Position numbers and translations under genes: made by a program. A stretch of 64,000 bases of DNA from Paenibacillus typhae (GTDB lineage Bacteria; Bacillota; Bacilli; Paenibacillales; Paenibacillaceae), in contig NZ_FNDX01000013.1 of the NCBI RefSeq assembly GCF_900099765.1, positions 62,001 through 126,000 on the forward strand, given 5' to 3'. The notes under the pieces were generated by a model, which did no database searches, was not told the origin of the DNA, and worked only from the letters and a program-made list of their open reading frames with translations. This document shows positions 34,580 through 43,208 of the stretch, in pieces. Numbering within the stretch: the stretch's first letter is position 1; every line of letters begins with the position of its first letter.

Positions 34580-36949
34580 TTACATATATTGCTGGCCGAT
34601 GGCCGTATCAGTCTTGCCCTGCAGCTCCACCAGCTTCATAATAACGGCGGCTGCCTGAGCTTTGGTTACCTGCTGCTGCGGATTGAACTTGCCATTGTCG
34701 CCCTGGAGCAGCCCCAGCCGTACAACAAGGGCTACAGCGCCTTTATTCGCAATGGCTGCACTGTCGCTGAAGCTGCTGACTGTAGTGTCATTATTCAGGA
34801 AGGCGGCAAGCTTACTGTATTTCAGGAAAGAAGCCAGCAGCACCGCAAGCTGCTCTCGGGTAAGGCTGTCCTCCGGCTTCACTACCGCATCCCTGTTCAG
34901 CCAGCTGCGGCTGACAGCATAGTTCACAGCACCAAAATACGCGCTGTCAGGACTGACTCCGGCAACTGCCTTATTTTCTGCACTTGCGGAATACTGCTCG
35001 TAGTACGGTGTTGAGGCTTTGGCAATGTAATTAAGCCAGTCGCCCACCGTGATCACCTGATCCGGAGCCACCTTGCCTTCCGCATCCGGCGTAATTACCC
35101 CGTATTTCAGCAGCTCGGTCAGCTGTTGTTCTGCAGCATGGCCTTTAATATCAACCGCGCTGGCAGCAGCCGGACGTTGTCCGCTCAGGGTATAGTCGTA
35201 AATGGTGAACCAGTTGCCTGTCTGCGCGTTCAGCGCTTCATACGGCTTGCTTGTATCAACCGGTGCAGGAGAATAGACCAGCTTTACCTTAGGATCGGTA
35301 TATACACCACTGGAAGTGCTGAAATAGCCCCCCATTGTGCTGTACTGCAGCTTCAAGGTGTACAGGTTCAAGTATTTCTGCAGTGCCTCAGCTTTGGTAA
35401 TTACAGGTGCAGGCTGTTTGGTGATTTTGCTGAAGTTGACAGCATTATAGTTCGAATAAGACTGCAGCTTGCCATAAAGGTCCAGCGTAACCGTAATCGT
35501 GCCCTCGCTTACAGGGATACCATCGAAGTAGCGGAGGAATTCAAAACGGAAGCCTTTATCATTCGGCAGAACGCTCCAGGTTCCCCCGTGCTCAGCCAGC
35601 TTCAGGCTGCTGCTGGCCTGGTCATACAAACGGTTAATCAGCGACAGGGCCTGCTGCTTGGCTTGCGCCTGGCTCAGCTTCTTGCTTCCGGCGGGAGGGG
35701 CTGCAGTATCCTGACGGCTGCTTTCCGCCATATAGCTATATTGATCAATCTGGAACTGGAGCACTTCACCGGTCGTAGCATTTACCTCCGCATAAGTGCG
35801 TTGCGGCATTCCGGCATAACCGGCTTCCGAAGTATCACTCCAGGCCAGCGACCAAACCTTCTGCTTGCTGTTCTGGTAATTGGTACCGAGCGTCTGCCAG
35901 ACCAGCTTGCGGTTCGCCGGGATGGTTGCCACCTTCTTCACCTGCTTGACCGCTTCATCGACGGTAAGCTCCCTCCCGCTGGTTACCGGCTGGAAAACCT
36001 CCTTACCGGCTGGTACGGCCTCATAAACGGCCGGAGCAGCATCAATGCCTTCATAGTCAACCCGTTTGCCGGTCTGGGCATCAATCGGATACAGGACTTC
36101 ATTCTGCGGCCTCCAGCTGAGCACCCAGCTGTCCACCTGATTTTTTTTGTAAACAGGGGTGTAATATAGCGCAACATCGAAGCTCTCTTTAAATTGCTTC
36201 TCCGCCTGTTCCTGGGACACCGCAGGCTTGGCGGACGGGTATTTCAGACCGGTGGCCGATTTACTGAACTGTATGACATTCCCGCTGCCGTCAACCGTAA
36301 CCCTTACGGAGTCACTGGATGAAGGAAGTCCGTTAACCAGGATATTGAAATAAAAGGAGTACTGTACAGGACCAAAAAGTGCCGAATCATTCATTGTAAT
36401 ATTCTCATCGAGCTGCAGATCGCTGCTCTTCAGCGTTGGTGCTGCCTGGGAAACGAAGCTTTTGGCCTTCTCCAGCGCCTCTGACCGTAATACCTTTGGC
36501 GGATAGAAGTTGTCCGTCTGCCCCACAAACGGGGAATACAGATATGTAGAGATCAAGTCTCCTGTCATGGCATCAACTTCACTCGAGAAACCGTAAGATG
36601 AGCTGCCGGTCCTGAACTCCCACTGGATATTCCAAACCAGCTGGTCCGGATTCATCGGATAGGAGTTGCCTGAGCCTAGCTGTGTGTTCGATACAGTAGC
36701 ATCTTTCAGCACAGGGAACAATGCTTTCAGCTTCGCCACAGCCTGCTCCTGCGTAATCTTGGCCTCTGCCGGATCAGGTGTCTCGGCATTTGTCTGGGCA
36801 GCTTTTGCCGGCGCTTCTTGTACAGCCGTATTGGAAGTGGAAGCTGCTGCTGAAGCTAATCCTCCGGGCAGCATTAACGCGACCGCCACCGAAGTAATCA
36901 AAACCGCTTTTGCGGTCTGCCCGATAAAGGGCTTCCTGTCGTTACTCAA
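34580..36949 (-). CDS. Secreted YcdB/YcdC- and SLH-domain surface protein
   Basis: A 789-residue exported protein. A signal peptide (about 1-35, ending ASAAA) is followed by repeated YcdB/YcdC-type PepSY-like segments (about 60-560, each with QAKQQALSLINR- or EQAVAKLKALFP-like helices and a Y-x-x-x-D strand pair). Three S-layer homology-like domains follow (about 600-785; LTREQLAVLLASFL, VTKAQAAAVIMKL) that anchor it to the cell wall. The start is a TTG at 36949 preceded by AGGAGG. The frame continues upstream through a leader shared with nifB, so an earlier ATG is not used. Confidence 0.85.
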   Translation of the reverse strand: MSNDRKPFIGQTAKAVLITSVAVALMLPGGLASAAASTSNTAVQEAPAKAAQTNAETPDPAEAKITQEQAVAKLKALFPVLKDATVSNTQLGSGNSYPMNPDQLVWNIQWEFRTGSSSYGFSSEVDAMTGDLISTYLYSPFVGQTDNFYPPKVLRSEALEKAKSFVSQAAPTLKSSDLQLDENITMNDSALFGPVQYSFYFNILVNGLPSSSDSVRVTVDGSGNVIQFSKSATGLKYPSAKPAVSQEQAEKQFKESFDVALYYTPVYKKNQVDSWVLSWRPQNEVLYPIDAQTGKRVDYEGIDAAPAVYEAVPAGKEVFQPVTSGRELTVDEAVKQVKKVATIPANRKLVWQTLGTNYQNSKQKVWSLAWSDTSEAGYAGMPQRTYAEVNATTGEVLQFQIDQYSYMAESSRQDTAAPPAGSKKLSQAQAKQQALSLINRLYDQASSSLKLAEHGGTWSVLPNDKGFRFEFLRYFDGIPVSEGTITVTLDLYGKLQSYSNYNAVNFSKITKQPAPVITKAEALQKYLNLYTLKLQYSTMGGYFSTSSGVYTDPKVKLVYSPAPVDTSKPYEALNAQTGNWFTIYDYTLSGQRPAAASAVDIKGHAAEQQLTELLKYGVITPDAEGKVAPDQVITVGDWLNYIAKASTPYYEQYSASAENKAVAGVSPDSAYFGAVNYAVSRSWLNRDAVVKPEDSLTREQLAVLLASFLKYSKLAAFLNNDTTVSSFSDSAAIANKGAVALVVRLGLLQGDNGKFNPQQQVTKAQAAAVIMKLVELQGKTDTAIGQQYM

Positions 36950-36957
36950 AATATCTC

Positions 36958-37028
36958 CTCCTAAAAGTTTTGTTAGCATAGGCTTCCTGGGCATTCTCCA
37001 TACAAAACTTGCTTCGGAAGCTTAGGCG
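36958..37028 (-). repeat. Leader motif shared with nifB
   Basis: On the minus strand, GCTTCCGAAGCAAGTTTT is followed about 25 bases later by ATGCTAACAAAACTTTTAGG, the ribosome-site region. The nifB leader has the same two blocks (ATGCTCGCAAAACTTTTAGG). The remaining 250 bases to the next gene hold only an AT-rich stretch and a terminator. Confidence 0.7.
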
Positions 37029-37235
37029 CAATAGTATCAGCAAACGCTTACTTTTTACTATTTTAGCCAGCTGCTACTCTCCTAAATTATAAATACAAAT
37101 ACATAACTTTTCCATATTTTATTTATGACAGGAAATTTCAGGAGCAACCATAAGCCGACCCGGTTCCTGTGCATTTGCTAAGGCCGACCGGATCAAACTG
37201 CCAGCCCCAGTCCGAGGTTTTCGAACTCACCAACA

Positions 37236-37263
37236 CAAAAAGACGGCCCGTCGCCGGGCCGCC
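37236..37263 (-). terminator. Terminator after the ABC importer operon
   Basis: CGGCCCG/CGGGCCG stem with a tetraloop and T5 on the minus strand. Confidence 0.85.
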
Positions 37264-37286
37264 TCTCACAACAACTTACCTTTACT

Positions 37287-38033
37287 TTACCGCCGCCATC
37301 TCATGAACCTGTAATCCAGCAGGTCCACCAGCAGGAACAGCACAAAACCTACTAAGCTGAACAGCATGATGCCCGCGTACATTTCCGGATAATCAAGCCG
37401 CAGCCAGGCATCCATTATGAAAAAGCCCATGCCGTGCTCCGTGCCGTAAATTTCGGTGAAGAACAACACGGAAATCGCGGTGCCTAGAGAGACCCGGATC
37501 GTGCTGAGGATGACCGACAGCGCACCGGGCAGTGTCACATTCCAGAATTTCTGCACGGAGCTTGCACCGATGCTGGTCAGTACATCATATGTAGTCTCAG
37601 GGATGGCCTTGATGCCGTCGCGCACGGAGATGATGATCTGGAACAGCAGAATCAGCATGATCATCAGCACCTTGGAGGTTTCACCCAGACCGAAGAACAG
37701 CATCACTACCGGCAGCAGGGCAATCTTCGGAATCGGATAGGTCAGATAGACGACCGGATCGAGCAGTTTGTTCCATAGCGGCGATCGCCCCATTAACAGT
37801 CCGATCAGCAGGCCGATCAGAAGTGCCAGCAGCACACCCTCAAAAATCCGCAGCAGGCTGTACCCGACATTCAGCAGCACCTCATGGCCGTCCAGCTGGA
37901 ACATCGCCTTATACACAGAGCCGGGAGACGGCAGAATCGGATGGTTCATCAGCAGATAGACGATATACCAGACCAGATTCATGCCCGCAAAAACGAATAA
38001 CAGCCGCAGCACGTGGTTAATCCGCTTGTTCAT
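37287..38033 (-). CDS. ABC importer permease (NitT/TauT/Ssu type)
   Basis: A 248-residue inner-membrane permease with about six helices and the EAA loop region (GIKAIPETTYDVLTSIGASS). It belongs to the single-permease family used for nitrate, sulfonates, taurine or thiamine precursors. The ATG at 38033 has AGGAG eight bases upstream and shares one base with the ATPase stop codon. Third gene of a substrate-binding protein-ATPase-permease operon; the substrate is unknown. Confidence 0.9.
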   Translation of the reverse strand: MNKRINHVLRLLFVFAGMNLVWYIVYLLMNHPILPSPGSVYKAMFQLDGHEVLLNVGYSLLRIFEGVLLALLIGLLIGLLMGRSPLWNKLLDPVVYLTYPIPKIALLPVVMLFFGLGETSKVLMIMLILLFQIIISVRDGIKAIPETTYDVLTSIGASSVQKFWNVTLPGALSVILSTIRVSLGTAISVLFFTEIYGTEHGMGFFIMDAWLRLDYPEMYAGIMLFSLVGFVLFLLVDLLDYRFMRWRR

Positions 38034-38815
38034 CACCATTTCTCCTGCATTACCTTTCTGATCACTTTTGTCTGCTCAAAAAACGCATTGCTGTCCCGTT
38101 TCTCTCCATGCTTCATCCCGAACACGGCAGCGTTATCGAGCACCTCAAGCTCCGTCCGTTTTCCTGTGCCCGCGGGGAGGATAACAATCTTCTGTCCCAG
38201 CAAAATCGCCTCGTCCACATCGTGGGTAACAAACAGCGCCGTCGCCGGATGAGCCAGCCAGTTATCGAGAAAAATCTGCTGCAGCGCCTCGCGCGTCACG
38301 GCATCCAGTGCCGAGAACGGCTCATCCAGAAGCATAATTTGCGGCAAAATCGCAAAGGCCCGAGCGATCGCCACCCGCTGCTGCTGCCCGCCGCTAAGCG
38401 ACAGCGGATAGCGGCCCTCCAGCCCGGCGATTCCCATCGCCTCAAGCCAGCGGGTAATCCGCGTCTCCCGGTCTGCCTTGTCTGCTGCGGCCGTTCCGGT
38501 GATCTTCATGGCAATCCGGATGTTGTCCCGGACCGTTTTCCACGGCAGCAGGCCGTAATTCTGCGGGACAAGTCCGACCAGCGTATCCTTGTCGTGCACG
38601 GGCTTGCCGTTGTACAGCAGCTCTCCGCTGTAGCCCGGCAGCAAGCCGGCAACCGCCCGCAGGAGCGTCGATTTACCGCTGCCGGAAGGCCCGATAATCG
38701 TATAGATGCCGTGCTCGGGCAGCGTCAGGGTAACCTTTCCGAGCGCCACCTGGCCTCCCTTGTACTCGACCTGCAGTTCCCGGATGCAGAGTCCGTTATT
38801 TTCCAAACTGGACAT
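38033..38815 (-). CDS. ABC importer ATP-binding protein (NitT/TauT/Ssu type)
   Basis: A 260-residue ATPase with Walker A GPSGSGKST, Q-loop VPQNYGLLPW, signature LSGGQQQR, Walker B IMLLDEPFSALD and the H-loop VTHDVDEA. Its ATG lies inside the end of the substrate-binding-protein gene and has only a weak ribosome site, so translation is probably coupled. Pairs with the permease encoded downstream. Confidence 0.93.
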   Translation of the reverse strand: MSSLENNGLCIRELQVEYKGGQVALGKVTLTLPEHGIYTIIGPSGSGKSTLLRAVAGLLPGYSGELLYNGKPVHDKDTLVGLVPQNYGLLPWKTVRDNIRIAMKITGTAAADKADRETRITRWLEAMGIAGLEGRYPLSLSGGQQQRVAIARAFAILPQIMLLDEPFSALDAVTREALQQIFLDNWLAHPATALFVTHDVDEAILLGQKIVILPAGTGKRTELEVLDNAAVFGMKHGEKRDSNAFFEQTKVIRKVMQEKW

Positions 38816-39800
38816 CGGAGATCACATCTTCAGGGGCAATATCTTTGGTCAGCAGGCCTGTCTCCCGCGCCCAGGCAAAAGCAGCTTCTACTTCCTTCAC
38901 GTCCACTTGAACTGCCGGCTCATAAGCAGGCACTGTGATCTGATCCTTCAAGGTCTCCGGGTAACCCACTTCTTTGATAATAAGATCGATATATTCCGAT
39001 TGATCATGAGATTTCATATACGCTACAGCCTCATCATAAGCAGCATACATGTCACGGATGGCTTGCGGTTTGGCATCAATTACACTTTGCGGAAAAGCGA
39101 ACACGAACGGATTCACGCCGGCAGTATGAGTCGAGCTCAGCACGCGCAGGCCGGAGGTTTCGCCCATCGTTACAAACGGCTCAGGCAATACCGCGGCATC
39201 AGCCTTTTGGTTTTTGAGCAGCTCAAGTCGGGTCGGAATCTGCGGCACTTCGCTGACCGTAATATCGGCTTCAGTCAGTCCCGCCTGCTTCAGCATCATC
39301 GCTACCGTATATTGAGTGGAGGTGTTCTTGGACAAAATAACGGTTTTGCCCTTCAGATCCTTCACATCCTTGATGTCGTCATTACCGGTCAGCAGGTCGA
39401 ATTCACCGGTAGTGGTGCTGGTGATTTTTACATCCAATCCCGCTTCGTTATAGATCGAAATCGCCACCAGATCGGCGCTGATGCCGTCGACCTTACCGGC
39501 CTGGAACGCTACATCGCGGTCCTTGGCGCTTTTGAAGGTCTGGATATCCAGGTTAACGTTATGCTCTTTATCGAAGCCCTGCTCATGCGCGATGATGAAC
39601 GGAATAGCGTCGATCGAAGGCAGCAGGCCCAGTGTTACGACCGCCGCTTCCGCCGGTGCCGCCGTTTCGGCAGCTCCGCCCGAATTCCCGGCATTACTGC
39701 CGCTTGCTGTATTGTTATTGCCGCAGCCCGCCGCAACCATGCCCACCGCAGCGGTTAGCGTAAACAGCATCGTAAGGTGTTTCCAGTTCTTTCTTTTCAT
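38796..39800 (-). CDS. ABC importer substrate-binding lipoprotein (NMT1/SsuA-like)
   Basis: A 334-residue lipoprotein with lipobox VAAGC (Cys about residue 26), a Gly/Ser/Asn spacer, and an NMT1-like periplasmic-binding fold (LGLLPSIDAIPFIIAHEQGF; KADAAVLPEPFVTMG). Ligand is unknown; nitrate, sulfonates or thiamine precursors are options. The ATG at 39800 follows GGAGGCAGGAAG. First gene of the operon; the 5' region holds a 7-bp dyad at 39867-39882 but no recognised riboswitch. Confidence 0.88.
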   Translation of the reverse strand: MKRKNWKHLTMLFTLTAAVGMVAAGCGNNNTASGSNAGNSGGAAETAAPAEAAVVTLGLLPSIDAIPFIIAHEQGFDKEHNVNLDIQTFKSAKDRDVAFQAGKVDGISADLVAISIYNEAGLDVKITSTTTGEFDLLTGNDDIKDVKDLKGKTVILSKNTSTQYTVAMMLKQAGLTEADITVSEVPQIPTRLELLKNQKADAAVLPEPFVTMGETSGLRVLSSTHTAGVNPFVFAFPQSVIDAKPQAIRDMYAAYDEAVAYMKSHDQSEYIDLIIKEVGYPETLKDQITVPAYEPAVQVDVKEVEAAFAWARETGLLTKDIAPEDVISDVQFGK

Positions 39801-39958
39801 AAATCTTCCTGCCTCCAAATCTCTCTAGTATATTCGCTTGCGCATTATTTCACATAAGGAAATAGAGAAGCCTCTAGGCTTCCCCCGTAAGCGTAAGTAC
39901 TGCAATTTTACACCCATTGTCTCATTTTGTATATTTATAAATTTAAATACTATCCGGA

Positions 39959-41059
39959 TCAGCTATATTTTCCATAATCTTTAATGATTACTTTGACATG
40001 GCAATCCACCTCAATCCGGGGGTAGACCTCCCGCCAGTTCATGCTCGTCCATTCCCTGTAGCTCAGGCTGTTCCGCACATACCTTCCGATACCCAGGGCA
40101 TCTGTTTTTTCCTGCTGCATCTGCAGGATCATTTCCTCTGCTTTTTCTGTAATAGACTTGGAGATTTCCTCCTCTAATTTATGCCGTGTCCCGGGGGCAC
40201 TCAGCTTTTCTTCTCCGGTATATTCGAGTACCGAGCCTTGGACCGAAGTTGAGATAACGACCTTGAAGCGGCCATCTCCCTTCTTATGCACCTTGACCTT
40301 TCGTTTACTCGACAAGGAGCTGAACATGACGATCACCGGCTTGCCGTTCTGTTTACCCAAATTAACGGTCGCTTCGCCCTGCTTCAGATCATCACGGAAC
40401 AGGGCGAAAATGATTCCGTCCTCCACCGGAATTTTCATGACATACTTATCCATTAGAAACAAAGCGATCCCGTCAATTGTTACCTTATTTCCAACATTCT
40501 TTACAACCGGAGTTACAGCGTCAATGCCGTCATCATTATAATCTCTGGAGAATTCATAGAGTGTCGTAGCCGGCACACTGTTGCCTAAGGATTCCTTCTC
40601 CAGCAGGTGTGTGATGTAACTTCCTGTATCTGAATGGGGCTCGTATGTTTTGGACAAGAGCTCTCCGGCATCCCCTTCCACAACTGTTACTCTGACTCCC
40701 AGCGCTGTCGACGGATCGCGCAGCAGGGTGTCGGTATAGCCGCCAATGCCTGCTTTGGCCAGCGTCGTCCCGAACAGGACCTCCCGAAGCTGCCCGCTGA
40801 CCACCATCAGATCAGTCTGCCGTGAAAACTGCAGCCGGGCCTCCTTGATACTGTCACTTTCAGCAGTCAGCAGCTCCCGGCGCACCGGGGAATCCGGATC
40901 GATAACCGGAACGCAGGAGACCACCTTAAGCTTGTTATTTTCCAGCAGATCATAGCTCGATGTCTGAACCATACCCAGGTCCTCAAGCACCCGTTCATCT
41001 CTTTTACAGCCGGTTAACAGCAGCAGCAGAATTACAGCAGCTATCCGCAGCTTACCCAT
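39959..41059 (-). CDS. Spore germination lipoprotein, GerC subunit
   Basis: A 366-residue GerC-family lipoprotein (signal segment IAAVILLLLLTGC, lipobox Cys about residue 18), the C subunit of a spore inner-membrane germinant receptor. Three-domain architecture is expected; VRVTVVEGDAGELL and YVRNSLSYREWTSMNW are typical. GGGGGCACC precedes the ATG. It follows gerB with an 8-base overlap. It is intact although the operon's gerA is damaged. Confidence 0.9.
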   Translation of the reverse strand: MGKLRIAAVILLLLLTGCKRDERVLEDLGMVQTSSYDLLENNKLKVVSCVPVIDPDSPVRRELLTAESDSIKEARLQFSRQTDLMVVSGQLREVLFGTTLAKAGIGGYTDTLLRDPSTALGVRVTVVEGDAGELLSKTYEPHSDTGSYITHLLEKESLGNSVPATTLYEFSRDYNDDGIDAVTPVVKNVGNKVTIDGIALFLMDKYVMKIPVEDGIIFALFRDDLKQGEATVNLGKQNGKPVIVMFSSLSSKRKVKVHKKGDGRFKVVISTSVQGSVLEYTGEEKLSAPGTRHKLEEEISKSITEKAEEMILQMQQEKTDALGIGRYVRNSLSYREWTSMNWREVYPRIEVDCHVKVIIKDYGKYS

Positions 41060-42134
41060 GAGTGGTGCCCCCTTTTCTCTGAAGCAGTAAAATCATAATC
41101 AGCAGCGTGGGAAGACCAAAGGCTATTCCGGTAACAGCGTAACCTAAATTCGTAATCCAGACGTTTACCTGTTCCAGTGTTTCTGCAAAAAAGGAGATTC
41201 CATAGGCTATAAAAATCAGAATGAGCAGCAGTATTTTCATATTCAGTTTCGGCATCATCCTCTGGACTGTTAGCTGTGCTGCCCACCAATACATCACCAG
41301 TGTGATCAGAATCAGGAAGAGAAAAAAGCCGTATAGCAGATTTTCCAGTCGTTCAATAAAAGGGAACTGTATATAAGCCAGCAGATCAAGCACGGGATAC
41401 AGCAGCTTTTTTAACTGATTCAGACTGAAAAGGCCAAAGCAGATCAGCGATAAGCTAAGATAATTCAGCATTAAAAAAAGATTCCCGACATGGATGGCCC
41501 ATATGGACTTTTTGTTCTTCTTGACATGCGGGAACAGAAAAAGAGTCAGCTCATAGCCTAAAAAAGCCGAATACACCTCTATTGACCCTTTCACCTGATC
41601 ATGGCCGCCCTTAAGAAGGAATGGAGTGAGCCGCTCCCAGCGGAAGGAGGGAATGAACCATGCCAGCAGCAGAATCATCCAGGCCGTCATCCAGAAGAAA
41701 AGTGTAGCCGCCTTGGAAATCCCCTGAATACCCTTGATCAGCAGTAAGAAGGCCAGCACATCTATAGCCAGCTTAAACAGCATCGGATTGGTTGACGGAA
41801 AAGACAGCATCTGAAAAACCAGCACATATTTTTTACCGATCATACAGCCGAATATCAGCCATGAACCTGCCAGCAGAAAATATAGAGGGTAAAGCAGCAT
41901 CTTAGGAACAGACTGCTCCAGAATTGCAAACACAGATCGCCCCTGCCCCAGACGAAAAACGAGCGAGATCAGCCAGATATTAAAGGCGGATAGCAGGAAG
42001 CAAGGGATCAGTACCAGCCAGCCATTCGTTCCGAAGTAATCCGCCAGGCTCCTCGGCAGGGTAAAAAGCACCATTCCCGCCTGGGCCATGTAAGTAAGAA
42101 CGGCAATATGAAAGGGGCTGATCTTCTGCTGCAT
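41052..42134 (-). CDS. Spore germination permease, GerB subunit
   Basis: A 360-residue APC-superfamily membrane protein with about ten helices, the B subunit that binds germinant. ISPFHIAVLTYMAQAGMVLFTLP is the typical first helix. I chose the ATG at 42134 (AGGA eight bases upstream); a GTG two codons earlier is possible. Located between gerA and gerC; overlaps gerC by 8 bases and follows gerA by a few bases. Confidence 0.9.
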   Translation of the reverse strand: MQQKISPFHIAVLTYMAQAGMVLFTLPRSLADYFGTNGWLVLIPCFLLSAFNIWLISLVFRLGQGRSVFAILEQSVPKMLLYPLYFLLAGSWLIFGCMIGKKYVLVFQMLSFPSTNPMLFKLAIDVLAFLLLIKGIQGISKAATLFFWMTAWMILLLAWFIPSFRWERLTPFLLKGGHDQVKGSIEVYSAFLGYELTLFLFPHVKKNKKSIWAIHVGNLFLMLNYLSLSLICFGLFSLNQLKKLLYPVLDLLAYIQFPFIERLENLLYGFFLFLILITLVMYWWAAQLTVQRMMPKLNMKILLLILIFIAYGISFFAETLEQVNVWITNLGYAVTGIAFGLPTLLIMILLLQRKGGTTHG

Positions 42135-42144
42135 AAGCACATTC

Positions 42145-43066
42145 CTACTCTCTGCTTTTTTGACGTATCAGGTTATTCGTTCGGGTCTGGGAGGGACGAC
42201 TTCTCAGCATGGAAAACGGCGCCCGTATAAAAACATCCTTCCAGTCCTTGGTTTTCATAGGTGCGACAGGTGTAATATAAGAGGTGCCCAGGCTGGTCAG
42301 ACCCGACAAGTGAATGACAATCAGCGCCATTCCAATCACCAGCCCCATATTGCCCCAAATTCCGGCAAGGATAATCACTCCAAAACGGATCAGCCGGATG
42401 GATGCGCTCATCATATAGCTGGGAATAACAAAAGAAGCAATTGCCGAGGATGCAACCGCAATTATTAGTACATTACTGGTCAGACCTGCCTGCACCGCTG
42501 CCTGTCCTATGACAATACCGCCAACGATGCCGATGGTCTGGCCGATTTTGGAGGGAAGCCGGGCTCCTGCCTCGCGCAGCAGCTCAATCATAATCTCCAT
42601 CAGCAACGCCTCATAGACAGGAGGAAAAGGCACTCTGTTCCGCGATTCAGCCAGCGTTCTCAGCAGCGCCTCCGGAATCATTTCATAATGGAAGGTGGTC
42701 ACGGAGACATACATCGCAGTAAAAGTTATCGTAATTACCAAAGCCAGATACCTGAGCAGCCGCAAAGCCGTGCCCAGCGCCCAGCGCTGGTAATAATCAT
42801 CAGGGGATGAGAAAAACTCAAAAAATGAGGCCGGAGCACTAAGTGCTGTCGGACTGTTATCAATCATCACGATAATCCGCCCGGCGGTCAGTTTGGACAC
42901 CGCAACATCAGGTCTTTCGGTAGTGAGAAATTGCGGAAACACTGAATTCGGCATGTCTTCAATAAACTGGGTCAGCTTGCCTCCATCAGTTCAAATCGGC
43001 ACATTGATCAAGCTCCTTAAGGATATGTTCGAGCGAAAGCTCTTCCGGCTGATTTCTTTCCATCAT
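42145..43066 (-). pseudogene. gerA-type germinant receptor gene with internal deletion and frameshift
   Basis: A proper start (ATG at 43066, AAAGGAG upstream) encodes MMERNQPEELSLEHILKELD and six more residues before a TGA at 42986. The reading frame shifts by one base and continues as DGGKLTQFIEDMPNSVFPQF and the full C-terminal GerA membrane domain (TERPDVAVSKLTAGRIIVMID onward, 4-5 helices). Normal GerA proteins have about 200 further residues of soluble N-terminal domain between these parts. I read this as deletion of about 600 bp. The remaining frame could express a 269-residue truncated product from an internal ATG at 42954. Confidence 0.75.
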
Positions 43067-43146
43067 AACGGCACTCCTTTCCTTGCTCAGATTCCGGTAG
43101 TATCTCCAAATCTTTCTTGGATATTTATGACGGCTTCGGATACAGC

Positions 43147-43187
43147 AAAAAAACCTCCGCTTACCCGGTAAGGGTAAGGGAGGCTTC
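43147..43187 (-). terminator. Terminator after the GH5 cellulase
   Basis: Minus-strand stem GCCTCCcTTACC / GGTAAgcGGAGG and T7, between the cellulase gene and gerA. Confidence 0.88.
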
Positions 43188-43208
43188 CTGATGCTAAGCT
43201 AGATTGCG

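Noticed and set aside
36950..36994. ATG at 36994 as start of the SLH/YcdB protein
   Set aside because: It would translate the ribosome-binding site (LLGGD) shared with the nifB leader; the TTG at 36949 follows AGGAGG and begins a normal signal peptide.
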